A model generated the notes under the pieces. That model was given only the letters and a program-made list of their open reading frames with translations. It was not told where the DNA came from and ran no database searches. The position numbers and the translations under genes are program-made. This document shows, piece by piece, positions 53,201-61,436 of a DNA stretch of 64,000 nucleotides (its first letter is position 1; each line of letters opens with the position of its first letter). The DNA is from JAJEAD01 sp964420925 (GTDB lineage: Bacteria; Pseudomonadota; Gammaproteobacteria; HK1), in the NCBI GenBank assembly GCA_964420925.1, contig CAYQVB010000116.1, forward strand, positions 1-64,000, read 5' to 3'.

Positions 53201-53629
53201 TCACGGCTGCGGAGGCGAATCGGTGAAACTTGGCGGCTGGCGAGACTCCTGCTTCCTGCCCGCACGGGCGAGATGGCGCCAGTGCCCGGCCAGAACCCGG
53301 CGCAAATCCGCGTTTCCGACGCGGGCGAGGCCGGGACGGGCGAGCACCACGATGTCCAGTCCCCCCAGCTCCCGGCGGTGATGCCGGAAGCTGTCCCGCA
53401 CTACCCGCTTTATCCGGTTGCGGCAGACCGCCTTGGGCACTCGTTTGCGCGAGACCGCCAGCCCCAAGCGAGCTCCGCCCAGGTGATTGGCGCGGGCGAG
53501 CACGAGTATCTCCTTGCCGCCGGAGCGCAACGGCTTGGCGAATACCCGCTGGAAGTCTCGCGACCGGGTGAGCCTGAAGAGCCGGGGGAAACGGACTCGC
53601 GCGGAAGAGGGCTCGGGGTCGGGACTCAG
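53201..53629 (-). CDS. rnpA: Ribonuclease P protein component
   Basis: The frame encodes FPRLFRLTRSRDFQRVFAKPLR, ARLGLAVSRKRVPKAVCRNRIKRVVRDSFRHHR (seen as VSRKRVPKAVCRNRIKR), the RNase P protein RNR motif, and DIVVLARPGLARV. It processes tRNA 5' ends with the RNA subunit. Within reach of the conserved start there is no in-frame ATG, GTG or TTG: upstream codons back through rpmH contain none. CTG at 53629, overlapping the rpmH stop (CTGA), gives 142 residues and is proposed. An unusual start or a sequencing error is possible. Confidence 0.85.
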   Translation of the reverse strand: MSPDPEPSSARVRFPRLFRLTRSRDFQRVFAKPLRSGGKEILVLARANHLGGARLGLAVSRKRVPKAVCRNRIKRVVRDSFRHHRRELGGLDIVVLARPGLARVGNADLRRVLAGHWRHLARAGRKQESRQPPSFTDSPPQP

Positions 53630-53760
53630 GCGCTCAGCCTGCTTCGTCCCTTGGCGCGCCGATTCTTGATGATTCGACGCCCCGCCTTCGTGGCCATGCG
53701 AGCACGAAAGCCGTGACGGCGCTTGCGCTTCAGATTGCTCGGTTGAAATGTTCGTTTCAC
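53626..53760 (-). CDS. rpmH: 50S ribosomal protein L34
   Basis: A 44-residue protein reading VKRTFQPSNLKRKRRHGF, then ARMATKAGRRIIKNRRAKGR, the universally conserved L34 sequence. It begins with GTG at 53760 and ends at 53626. It is first of the rpmH-rnpA-yidC-mnmE set and divergent from dnaA. A leader hairpin and a promoter candidate lie upstream. Confidence 0.97.
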   Translation of the reverse strand: MKRTFQPSNLKRKRRHGFRARMATKAGRRIIKNRRAKGRSRLSA

Positions 53761-53782
53761 GGGAACTCGGATCTTCCTGAGT

Positions 53783-53806
53783 TCGCGACCCCCAGGGGGT
53801 TCGCGA
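53783..53806 (-). promoter_or_regulatory. Hairpin in the rpmH leader
   Basis: ACCCCC (53788-53793) pairs with GGGGGT (53795-53800) around a single base, flanked by TCGCG and CGCGA arms. The transcript leader of rpmH would contain a long GC hairpin ~23-46 nt before the start codon, possibly for stability or feedback control. Confidence 0.4.
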
Positions 53807-53817
53807 GAGGGCGGCGA

Positions 53818-53847
53818 ATCCTACTCCTCGTCCGCCGTCACGGTCAA
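53818..53847 (-). promoter_or_regulatory. rpmH: Candidate promoter for rpmH
   Basis: On the minus strand TTGACC (53842-53847), an 18-bp spacer and TAGGAT (53818-53823) form a sigma70-like pair about 58 bp upstream of the rpmH start. Reading by eye only. Confidence 0.45.
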
Positions 53848-54142
53848 ACCGCAGGTCTTTCGTGGAGCGACATTCGGCGGCCCGACGGACGAACTCGGGG
53901 AGGATTGCCGATCCCGCCACTCGCGCCTTCGCCACTGCCCTTCCCCCGTTTGGCCGAGGATTCGAGGGAAACCTTGCCACGGGCATCCCACCAGAATCGA
54001 AGCTTGGAGAAACCTGCGAGATATCAAGAAATTATCTGGTGACGCACTCGCCCATCCGCTCTCCTCTCCACACCCTGGAAAACAAAAAGCAGCAGGAATT
54101 CAAGGGGTTGCAACAGGGTTGGTCAATCCACGGAGAGGCAAA

Positions 54143-54171
54143 TTGGATACGGGACACTCAACCGTTATACA
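54143..54171 (+). promoter_or_regulatory. dnaA: Candidate promoter for dnaA
   Basis: TTGGAT (54143-54148), a 17-bp spacer and TATACA (54166-54171) lie about 56 bp before the dnaA ATG. Matches to sigma70 consensus are 4 of 6 in each box. Confidence 0.45.
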
Positions 54172-54227
54172 CTCGTTCGTCATTGACGGGCGCACTCTCG
54201 GAGTGTGCCGAGGGGGAGTCAAGAGCC

Positions 54228-55571
54228 ATGGTTTCGCTGTGGGAAGAGTGTCTGGACAAGCTCGAAGGCGAGCTGTCCCCACAGCAGTTCAACACCTGGA
54301 TTCGGCCCTTGCAAGCGGTCGAAAACGGCCAGAGCCTGCTGCTTCTCGCGCCCAACCGCTTCGTTCAAAGTGAAGTGAAGGAGAACCTCGTCCAGCGCAT
54401 CATGGAGGTTCTGCGACGTATCAACCGCTCGAGTGTCGCCAGGATCGAAGTCGAGGTCGGCAGCGAGACCACCCTCACGAATCACTCCGGCAACTCCGAC
54501 CCCACACGAAGCGACGCCTCGAAGGCTACTCTGGATTCCAGGGCGCCGAGGCCCACCGGGCTTCAGTCCGAGTTCACCTTCGATGCCTTCGTGGAAGGCC
54601 GATCGAATCAGTTTGCGCTCGCCTATGCCATCCAGGTGAGCGAAGACTTGGGCGGAGCCAGCAACCCCTTTCTCATCTACGGAGGGGTCGGTCTCGGCAA
54701 GACCCACCTCATGCAGGCGATCGGCAACTCCACCAACCGGAATCGACCCGAGGCCCGCGTCGTCTACGTTCACTCCGAACGCTTCTTTTCCGACATGGTG
54801 AGCGCCATCAGGCGCAACGCCATCGACAGCTTCAAGCGCTACTATCGTTCGGTCGATGCCCTGCTCATCGACGACGTGCAGTTCTTTGTCGGAAAGGAGC
54901 GCACCCAGGAAGAATTCTTTCATATTTTCAACAAGCTGCACGAGGACCAGCGACAGATAGTAGTAACCTGCGACCGCTACCCCAAAGCGATAACCGGCCT
55001 GGCGGAGCGCCTGACTTCGCGCCTGAGCTGGGGGTTGTCGGTCGAGATCGAACCTCCGGACATCGAGACCCGCGCCGCCATCCTGATGCGCAAAGCCCAG
55101 GAGGCAGGATTCGAGCTCTCGAGAGAAGTCACGCTCTTCATCGCAGAACGGATTCGCTCCAACGTCCGGGAACTCGAAGGCGCACTGCGAAGAGTCGTCG
55201 CGAACGCGCGGTTCACGCATCGGCCGATCACTCTGGACCTCACCCGGGAAGCGTTGCGCGATATCCTCGCCCTGCAGAGCAAGCTCGTTACGATCGAGAA
55301 CATCCAGCAGACGGTTGCCCGCTACTACAAGATTCGGGTTGCCGACCTCAACTCGAAGCGTAAGAGTCGTTCCATTACCCGGCCCCGGCAGATCGCAATG
55401 GCCTTGGCCAAAGAGCTGACCAATCATAGCCTGCCGGAGATAGGGGACGCGTTCGGAGGCCGAGACCACACGACCGTTCTCCATGCCCGCAAGAAGGTGC
55501 GTGAACTCCGAGAAGAAAGCGCCGTCATCAACGAAGAGTACGAGTCCCTCTGCCGCGTGCTGACCGCATAG
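54228..55571 (+). CDS. dnaA: Chromosomal replication initiator protein DnaA
   Basis: A 447-residue DnaA. Domain I starts LWEECLDKLEGELSPQQFNTWIRPL; a short linker follows; domain III (AAA+) has FDAFVEGRSNQFA, Walker A GGVGLGKTHLMQAIGN, Walker B ALLIDDVQFF; domain IV has the DNA-binding signature GGRDHTTVLHARKKV. It binds DnaA boxes and opens oriC. ATG 54228 is chosen with an AGGGGGAG tract upstream; the longer frame is not DnaA-like. Confidence 0.98.
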   Translation: MVSLWEECLDKLEGELSPQQFNTWIRPLQAVENGQSLLLLAPNRFVQSEVKENLVQRIMEVLRRINRSSVARIEVEVGSETTLTNHSGNSDPTRSDASKATLDSRAPRPTGLQSEFTFDAFVEGRSNQFALAYAIQVSEDLGGASNPFLIYGGVGLGKTHLMQAIGNSTNRNRPEARVVYVHSERFFSDMVSAIRRNAIDSFKRYYRSVDALLIDDVQFFVGKERTQEEFFHIFNKLHEDQRQIVVTCDRYPKAITGLAERLTSRLSWGLSVEIEPPDIETRAAILMRKAQEAGFELSREVTLFIAERIRSNVRELEGALRRVVANARFTHRPITLDLTREALRDILALQSKLVTIENIQQTVARYYKIRVADLNSKRKSRSITRPRQIAMALAKELTNHSLPEIGDAFGGRDHTTVLHARKKVRELREESAVINEEYESLCRVLTA

Positions 55572-55773
55572 CTGTCTGTCCACAAGCTGTGGACAAATAC
55601 ACTAGGGATGCTGCCGTCCCCGGTCATGCACAAACTGCGCACACCCTGCAGGGTTTCGAACACAGCTTGTATACATCGAGTGTTGTATGATCTAACCTTT
55701 TGAATTGTATGTGCTTAGTTGAGTTGTCCACAGATCCCGGGCGATCCAACAACATGAACAACAAGGTAGATAT
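55572..55773. other. Probable oriC: dnaA-dnaN intergenic region with DnaA-box-like sites
   Basis: Three sites differ by one or two bases from the TTATCCACA box: CTGTCCACA at 55576-55584, TGTGGACAA (reverse of TTGTCCACA) at 55588-55596, forming an inverted pair, and TTGTCCACA at 55724-55732. An AT-rich tract with repeated TTGTAT words lies at ~55660-55722 and could be the unwinding element. Location beside dnaA supports an origin. Confidence 0.6.
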
Positions 55774-56883
55774 ATGCAGTTTTCTGTTAAGCGAGATACG
55801 CTCCTGCAGCCCCTGCAGATCGTGCAGGGGGTAGTGGAGAGGCGCCAGACCACCCCAATCCTTGCCAATGTCCTGTTGATCTGCCGCGACGATTCGTTGT
55901 CGGTCTCGGCAACGGACATGGAGTTGCAGCTCGTCGCGACCACCGCTCTCGAAGGGGCGCAGCCGGGTTCGACGACGGTACCTGCCCGCAAGCTCATCGA
56001 CATCTGCCGTTCCCTCCCATCGGATGCCGATCTCAGCCTGACTCTCGACCGCAACCGGGTGCTGCTTCGCTCCGGACGCAGTCGCTTTGTGCTCAACACG
56101 CTGCCCGCCGAGGACTTTCCGGTCTTCGAGACTCCTCCGGCGGAAGCGAGCATGAGGCTGGCCCAGGGAGAGCTGAAGCAGCTCATCGATCTCACCCACT
56201 TTGCAATGGCGCAGCAAGACGTGCGGTACTACCTCAACGGGCTGCTGCTGGAGTTTGCGGAGAAGAGACTGCGGGCAGTGGCAACCGACGGGCACCGCCT
56301 CGCGATTGCGGATCTGGACATAGAGCAGGAAGGGATGCTTGCCCCGCGATCCGTCATCGTGCCGAGAAAGGGCATCATGGAGCTCAATCGGACGCTTGGC
56401 TCAGGGGAGGAGAGCATCGAGGTCGTAATCGCAGCGAACCAGATCCAAATCAACCTCCCGAACCTCACCTTCGTGAGCAAGCTCATCGAAGGCAAGTTTC
56501 CGGACTACGATCGGGTGGTTCCCCTGGTGGAGATCTGTGACAAGCAGGTGACGGTCAATCGCGAATCGCTGAGGCAGAGCCTGGCGCGGGCGTCGATCCT
56601 CTCCAACGAGAAGTACCGCTCTATCCGTCTGAATCTGCAGGAGAAAGTGTTGCGGGTGCTCGCCAACAATCCGGATCAGGAGGAAGCGGAGGACGAGGTC
56701 GAAGTGGATTACAGCGGGGAGCCTCTGGAGATTGGCTTCAACGTGTCCTACCTGATCGACGCGCTCAGCGTCTTGCCCACGGAATCGGCTCGACTTCATC
56801 TGACCGATGCGGACAGTAGCTGCCTCATCACGCCGGATGTGGGAGAGGCATGTCAGTACGTCGTGATGCCAATGCGTCTCTGA
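55774..56883 (+). CDS. dnaN: DNA polymerase III beta sliding clamp
   Basis: A 369-residue clamp with the three repeated clamp domains. Segments include MQFSVKRDTLLQPLQIVQGVVERRQTTPILANVLL (in parts), FVLNTLPAEDFPVF, LLLEFAEKRLRAVATDGHRLA, the subunit contacts and the terminal CQYVVMPMRL, the canonical C-terminal peptide MPMRL. It tethers polymerases to DNA. Full family length. Confidence 0.98.
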   Translation: MQFSVKRDTLLQPLQIVQGVVERRQTTPILANVLLICRDDSLSVSATDMELQLVATTALEGAQPGSTTVPARKLIDICRSLPSDADLSLTLDRNRVLLRSGRSRFVLNTLPAEDFPVFETPPAEASMRLAQGELKQLIDLTHFAMAQQDVRYYLNGLLLEFAEKRLRAVATDGHRLAIADLDIEQEGMLAPRSVIVPRKGIMELNRTLGSGEESIEVVIAANQIQINLPNLTFVSKLIEGKFPDYDRVVPLVEICDKQVTVNRESLRQSLARASILSNEKYRSIRLNLQEKVLRVLANNPDQEEAEDEVEVDYSGEPLEIGFNVSYLIDALSVLPTESARLHLTDADSSCLITPDVGEACQYVVMPMRL

Positions 56884-56901
56884 TCGAGGGCGGTGTGCCA
56901 G

Positions 56902-56943
56902 CACTGGTTCCGAAGAAGCCATAGACTTCGGAAACCGCCAGTG
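56902..56943. other. Long bulged hairpin just after dnaN
   Basis: CACTGG and TTCCGAAG (56902-56915) pair with CTTCGGAA and CCAGTG (56926-56943), a 14-bp stem with a 4-nt bulge and 10-nt loop. It starts 19 bp after the dnaN stop and its right arm abuts the inverted repeat at 56940. No T run follows. Confidence 0.5.
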
Positions 56944-57069
56944 TGCTGCCTCACAAGCGCGATCCTGATCCGGTGAGGGCCGCAGCGTGCGTATCCCCCT
57001 GTTTCCCAGCACCTTTTTGGCTCACCACGGCGCTGGAATCGTTTCAACCTGTTTGTGAGGCAGCACACT
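56940..57069. repeat. 130-bp element bounded by perfect 17-bp inverted repeats (MITE-like)
   Basis: AGTGTGCTGCCTCACAA at 56940-56956 is repeated inverted as TTGTGAGGCAGCACACT at 57053-57069. The enclosed 96 bp code for nothing recognisable. It fills most of the dnaN-recF gap and ends 8 bp before the recF start. It could be a small non-autonomous transposable element or an RNA fold; no clear target duplication is seen. Confidence 0.6.
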
Positions 57070-57077
57070 AGCAGATC

Positions 57078-58151
57078 GTGTTCATCCAGGAACTGGAGAT
57101 CCGGAACCTGCGGATACTCGAATCGGCCGGCCTGTCCCCGGGCCCCGGACTCAATGTGCTGTACGGCCCGAATGGGAGCGGCAAGACGAGCGTGCTCGAG
57201 GCTGTTCATTTGCTCGGTGTTGGTCGATCTTTTCGATCCAGGCACCATTTGGAGATGGTGCGGCGAGGGACGGGGGGATTTCGGATTCGTGGGAGCGTCT
57301 ATCGGGAGACTGGACTACAGCGACTCGGACTGGAGCTTGGAAGCGCAGGTTTGTCGATTCGGTGCGATGGCCAGACGCTGACCGCGGCGTCAGCACTGGC
57401 GAGAAAGCTGCCTCTGGTCCTTCTCACCCCGGACAGCCAACGTCTGATCACCGAGGGGGCCAACCTGCGCCGGAAGCTCCTGGACTGGTGCCTGTTTCAC
57501 GTGGAACCAGGTTTTCTTCCGGCATATCAGCGCTTCAGACGGGCACTGAAGCAGAGAAACGCCGCGTTGCGTGCACAGGAAAGCGAGCGCGTCGTGAGGT
57601 CCTGGGACGAGGAGCTGATCAGGTCAGGGGAAATGGTGAACGATCAGCGAGCTCGCTACGTCCAGCTCTTTCTTCCGATGCTGAATGCCATGGTGAGCCG
57701 CCTCCTTCCCTTCAAGGTCACCCTGGAGCATCGGCCAGGATGGTCCACGGAGCGGTCGCTGGAGGAGGCCCTGGATGAATCATTCTCCAGTGATAGGGCT
57801 CGAGGCTTCACGCAGGTCGGACCACAGCGCAGCGATCTGGCGTTCATGCTGGACGGCATAGCGGCGCGAAAGCTGATGTCCCGCGGCGAAGCCAAGCTCT
57901 TCGTGGCCGGTATCATATTGGCGCAGGCGGCTCATCTTGCCGAGGCAATGGACCTGAAGCCCGTGGTTCTGGTCGACGAGATGGCGTCGGAACTCGATGA
58001 GGAGAGCCGGCGGCGGGTGTTTGCCGAGCTTGCTTGCCTGGATTCGCAGACTTTCGTTACCACTGTGTCGCGCGGACTGGTCGACAACGAGGCATGGCCA
58101 CCGGATGCCGTGTTTCACGTGGAACGGGGCATGACCCGGGCAGTGGTATAG
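57078..58151 (+). CDS. recF: DNA replication and repair protein RecF
   Basis: A 357-residue SMC-like ATPase for RecFOR gap repair. It has IQELEIRNLRILESAGL, Walker A YGPNGSGKTSVLEA, FTQVGPQRSDLAF and Walker B VVLVDEMASELDEESR. It starts with GTG at 57078, only 8 bp after a 17-bp repeat arm, which may affect its translation. The C-terminus is intact. Confidence 0.96.
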   Translation: MFIQELEIRNLRILESAGLSPGPGLNVLYGPNGSGKTSVLEAVHLLGVGRSFRSRHHLEMVRRGTGGFRIRGSVYRETGLQRLGLELGSAGLSIRCDGQTLTAASALARKLPLVLLTPDSQRLITEGANLRRKLLDWCLFHVEPGFLPAYQRFRRALKQRNAALRAQESERVVRSWDEELIRSGEMVNDQRARYVQLFLPMLNAMVSRLLPFKVTLEHRPGWSTERSLEEALDESFSSDRARGFTQVGPQRSDLAFMLDGIAARKLMSRGEAKLFVAGIILAQAAHLAEAMDLKPVVLVDEMASELDEESRRRVFAELACLDSQTFVTTVSRGLVDNEAWPPDAVFHVERGMTRAVV

Positions 58152-58180
58152 TTTTTACTTTCCGAGGCTGAGGTGGCTGC

Positions 58181-60586
58181 GTGGCCGGGGATACATACGA
58201 TTCATCGAACATCAAAGTGCTCAAGGGCCTGGATGCCGTGCGCAAGAGGCCTGGAATGTACATCGGAGACACCGATGACGGGACCGGCCTCCATCACATG
58301 GTCTTCGAGACTGTCGACAACTCCATAGACGAGGCGCTCGCGGGCTACTGCACGGAAGTCGAGGTCACCATCTACGCTGACGAGGCGGTTCGCGTAGTCG
58401 ACAACGGGCGCGGTATTCCGGTGGACCTGCATCAGGAAGAAGGGCGTTCGGCCGCCGAAGTCATCATGACCGTCCTCCATGCGGGCGGGAAGTTCGATGA
58501 CAATTCCTACAAAGTGTCCGGTGGCTTGCACGGAGTGGGGGTATCGGTCGTGAATGCGCTCTCGGAGCGCCTCGTCATGACGATTCACCGCGAGGGGAAT
58601 GTCTATCGGCAGGAATTCCAGCATGGCGAGCCCCTGGATCGCCTGGAAGTGGTCGGCACGAGTGATCGAACCGGAACTGACATCTACTTCAAGCCGAGTC
58701 CCCGGACGTTTACGAATATCGAGTTTCACTACGACATCCTCGCCCGTCGCCTTCGTGAGCTTTCATTCCTCAGTTCCGGAACAAGAATCAGGCTCCTGGA
58801 TGAGCGGACGGGGAAAAAGGATGTTTTTCAGTATGATGGAGGAATAAAGGCCTTCGTCGAGCACCTCAACAAGAACAAGACTCCCCTGCATCCGAGTGTG
58901 TTCGGCTTTACGGTAGAGCGGCACGGAATCAGCGTTGACGTTGCATTGCAGTGGAACGACTCCTACCAGGAGAACATCTTCTGCTTTACCAACAACATCC
59001 GTCAGCGCGACGGCGGTACCCACCTTTCGGGGTTGCGAGCGGCGTTGACCCGCACCATGAATCAGTACATGGAGAGTATCGGGCTGCTCCAGAAAGCGAA
59101 GATCGATCCGACCGGAGACGATGTGCGCGAGGGACTTACCGCAGTTCTCTGTGTCAAGGTTCCGGATCCGAAATTTTCCTCCCAGACGAAAGACAAGCTC
59201 GTCTCCTCCGAAGTCAAGCCGGCGGTCGAGTCTGCCGTAGCCGGGAAGCTGTCGGAGTTCCTCGCCGAAAACCCTGCCCAGGCCCGGGCGATTGCCGCCA
59301 AGATCGTCGATGCAGCGCGCGCGCGCGAAGCCGCGAGAAAGGCTCGGGAGATGACGCGCCGCAAGACCGCACTCGATGTGGCAGGACTTCCGGGGAAGCT
59401 CGCCGACTGCCAGGAAAAGGATCCGGCACGCTCCGAGCTGTTCCTCGTGGAGGGAGACTCGGCCGGTGGCTCCGCCAAGCAGGGACGAGATCGGCGCTCC
59501 CAGGCGATTCTGCCGCTCAGAGGCAAGATTCTGAACGTCGAGAAGGCCCGGTTCGACAAGATGCTATCTTCAACCGAAGTGGGCACGCTCGTCACCGCGC
59601 TGGGTTGCGGCATCGGCAGCGAAGAGTTCGACCTTGCGAAGCTGCGCTACCATTGGATCATCATCATGACGGATGCGGATGTGGACGGTTCCCACATTCG
59701 CACGTTGTTGATGACTTTCTTCTACCGCTGGATGCCGAAGTTGATCGAGCGGGGCTACCTGTATATCGCCCAGCCGCCCTTGTACAAGGTGAAGCGGGGC
59801 AAGCAGGAGCGCTACGTCAAGGACGATGCCGAACTCGATGGCTATCTCATGGAGTTGGCCCTCGACGGCGCCCGGGTCGAGCTCCCGGACGATGCGCTGC
59901 TGCAGGGGGAGTCCCTGCACAGCGTTTCGCGCGACTACCTGGCCCTTCGCGGGATCACCAAGCGGCTGTCGCGCCGCGTGTTTCCGGAGGTGCTCGAAGC
60001 GATGATGCATCTGCCGTTGCTCGACGGGGCCGAGTTCGAATCGAGTTCATCGCTGAACCAGTGGTTCGAACGGCTGGAGGAAAGCCTGAACGGAGATCCC
60101 TCGCAGACCGGCAGCTTCAGCGTCGCACTGGAAGACCGCCCGGACGACGGTTTCAGGGCGCGTCTTCAGGCCGAGATACACGGCGTGGAATCGGAGCGGG
60201 TGGTCGGCAGCGAATTCTTCCGCTCTGCGGAGTACCGGAACCTGGTGAAGTTGAGCGAGCATCTTCATGGCGATCAAGGAGCGGTGGTCGTGGTCCGAGG
60301 CGATCGTTCCCGTAGCGTGGGCAGCATAGGGGAGGCCTTGGAGTGGTTGCTGGGTGAGGCTCGTCGCGGCCTGCATGTGCAGCGATACAAGGGATTGGGT
60401 GAGATGAACCCGGAACAACTGTGGGAGACCACCATGGATCCGGCGACGCGGCGTCTGCTCCGCGTCAGGATCGAGGATGGCGTTGCCGCCGATGAGCTGT
60501 TTACCACGTTGATGGGAGATCAGGTCGGGCCGCGGCGGGACTTCATCGAGTCCAACGCGCTTGCGGTAGCCAACCTGGACGCCTGA
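58181..60586 (+). CDS. gyrB: DNA gyrase subunit B
   Basis: An 801-residue GyrB. ATPase domain: AVRKRPGMYIGDTDDGTGLHH, DNGRGIP, GGLHGVGVSVVNALS; transducer with QSNK-like region; Toprim domain: FLVEGDSAGGSAKQGRDR, MTDADVDGSHIRTLL; C-terminal QRYKGLGEMNPEQLWETTMDP and MGDQVGPRRDFIE. It supercoils DNA with GyrA. Starts with GTG 58181. Its 3' 67 bp overlap the comF 3' end on the other strand. Confidence 0.98.
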   Translation: MAGDTYDSSNIKVLKGLDAVRKRPGMYIGDTDDGTGLHHMVFETVDNSIDEALAGYCTEVEVTIYADEAVRVVDNGRGIPVDLHQEEGRSAAEVIMTVLHAGGKFDDNSYKVSGGLHGVGVSVVNALSERLVMTIHREGNVYRQEFQHGEPLDRLEVVGTSDRTGTDIYFKPSPRTFTNIEFHYDILARRLRELSFLSSGTRIRLLDERTGKKDVFQYDGGIKAFVEHLNKNKTPLHPSVFGFTVERHGISVDVALQWNDSYQENIFCFTNNIRQRDGGTHLSGLRAALTRTMNQYMESIGLLQKAKIDPTGDDVREGLTAVLCVKVPDPKFSSQTKDKLVSSEVKPAVESAVAGKLSEFLAENPAQARAIAAKIVDAARAREAARKAREMTRRKTALDVAGLPGKLADCQEKDPARSELFLVEGDSAGGSAKQGRDRRSQAILPLRGKILNVEKARFDKMLSSTEVGTLVTALGCGIGSEEFDLAKLRYHWIIIMTDADVDGSHIRTLLMTFFYRWMPKLIERGYLYIAQPPLYKVKRGKQERYVKDDAELDGYLMELALDGARVELPDDALLQGESLHSVSRDYLALRGITKRLSRRVFPEVLEAMMHLPLLDGAEFESSSSLNQWFERLEESLNGDPSQTGSFSVALEDRPDDGFRARLQAEIHGVESERVVGSEFFRSAEYRNLVKLSEHLHGDQGAVVVVRGDRSRSVGSIGEALEWLLGEARRGLHVQRYKGLGEMNPEQLWETTMDPATRRLLRVRIEDGVAADELFTTLMGDQVGPRRDFIESNALAVANLDA

Positions 60587-61299
60587 GCGATACGCGTCAC
60601 GCTGCGTTCGGCTCTCGCCACGCACCACAAGTCGACGCTCTCGACGCCGCGGTCGAGAATGCACCGTGCGAGCTCGGCAGCGGTGGCGCCGGTAGTAACC
60701 ATGTCGTCCACAATGGCGACGCGCCGAAAGCGGGTGAGGCGACGGGACGCAGTGAAGGCGCCACGCACGTTGAGTTGGCGCGCGCGGACGCTCCGAGCTC
60801 GGGACTGGATCGGCGTGTCCCGCGCGCGTCCCACCCAGAGGGGTTTTGTCGGGATTCCAGTAGCCGCCGCCAGTATTCTCGCGATCTCCAGGCTCTGGTT
60901 GAAACCACGCACACGGAGGCGGCGAATGTGCAGGGGAACCGGAAGTATGCACTCGGGGCCGTCCGCTTCCGCTTCCCCGGCGATGCGTTGCGCGAGCAGG
61001 CGTCCCAGGGTGGACGCGACCGACAGATCCCGTTGGTACTTGAGCCGCTGGATCAGGGTGTCCAAGGGATCCGCGTAGCGAAATGCGGTTACTGCGTGGC
61101 GAAACGGGGGAGGTGCGCTGACGCATTGAGCGCATACTTCCGAATCGGCGACCGGCAGCGGCAACGCGCATCGCCGGCAGAATACGTCGATTTTCGGCAG
61201 GGCACGAATACAACCTGTACACAGATTGTATGGCTCCTCCGCTCCGTCACCGCACAACAGGCATATGCGGGGCAGCAGAAGCGCCAGAAGATCCTGCAT
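60520..61299 (-). CDS. comF: ComF family protein (amidophosphoribosyltransferase-like)
   Basis: A 259-residue ComF/GntX protein linked to DNA uptake and use. It has an N-terminal double zinc finger (LPRICLLCG, LCTGC, FCRRCALPL, VCAQC) and a C-terminal phosphoribosyltransferase fold with RRLRVRGFNQSLEIAR and VAIVDDMVTTGATAAEL. ATG 61299 gives the expected start MQDLLALLLPRICLLC. The C-terminal tail after LWCVARAE (~25 residues) is unusual and overlaps gyrB antisense by 67 bp. Confidence 0.93.
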   Translation of the reverse strand: MQDLLALLLPRICLLCGDGAEEPYNLCTGCIRALPKIDVFCRRCALPLPVADSEVCAQCVSAPPPFRHAVTAFRYADPLDTLIQRLKYQRDLSVASTLGRLLAQRIAGEAEADGPECILPVPLHIRRLRVRGFNQSLEIARILAAATGIPTKPLWVGRARDTPIQSRARSVRARQLNVRGAFTASRRLTRFRRVAIVDDMVTTGATAAELARCILDRGVESVDLWCVARAERSVTRIAQASRLATASALDSMKSRRGPT

Positions 61300-61436
61300 C
61301 GAGACCCTCCCTGGTCGCACGAAGGCGCGCCGTTGATGATCGCTCCCGTCACGGAATTCCACAAGTCGCCAGCGCGCCCGCGGTCCCGGTGGCGCGGTGT
61401 CCCGGCAGGTAGCGGTTCGGTCGGGGGCGGGTCACC

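Larger units (their letters stand above)
53761..54227. other. rpmH-dnaA divergent intergenic region
   Basis: A 467-bp region between rpmH and dnaA. It contains the promoter and leader candidates listed separately. Sites with partial DnaA-box resemblance occur (for example CTCTCCACA near 54064), but no 9-of-9 TTATCCACA match was found. Its right half is relatively AT-rich (54020-54180). It may contribute to the replication origin. Confidence 0.5.
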
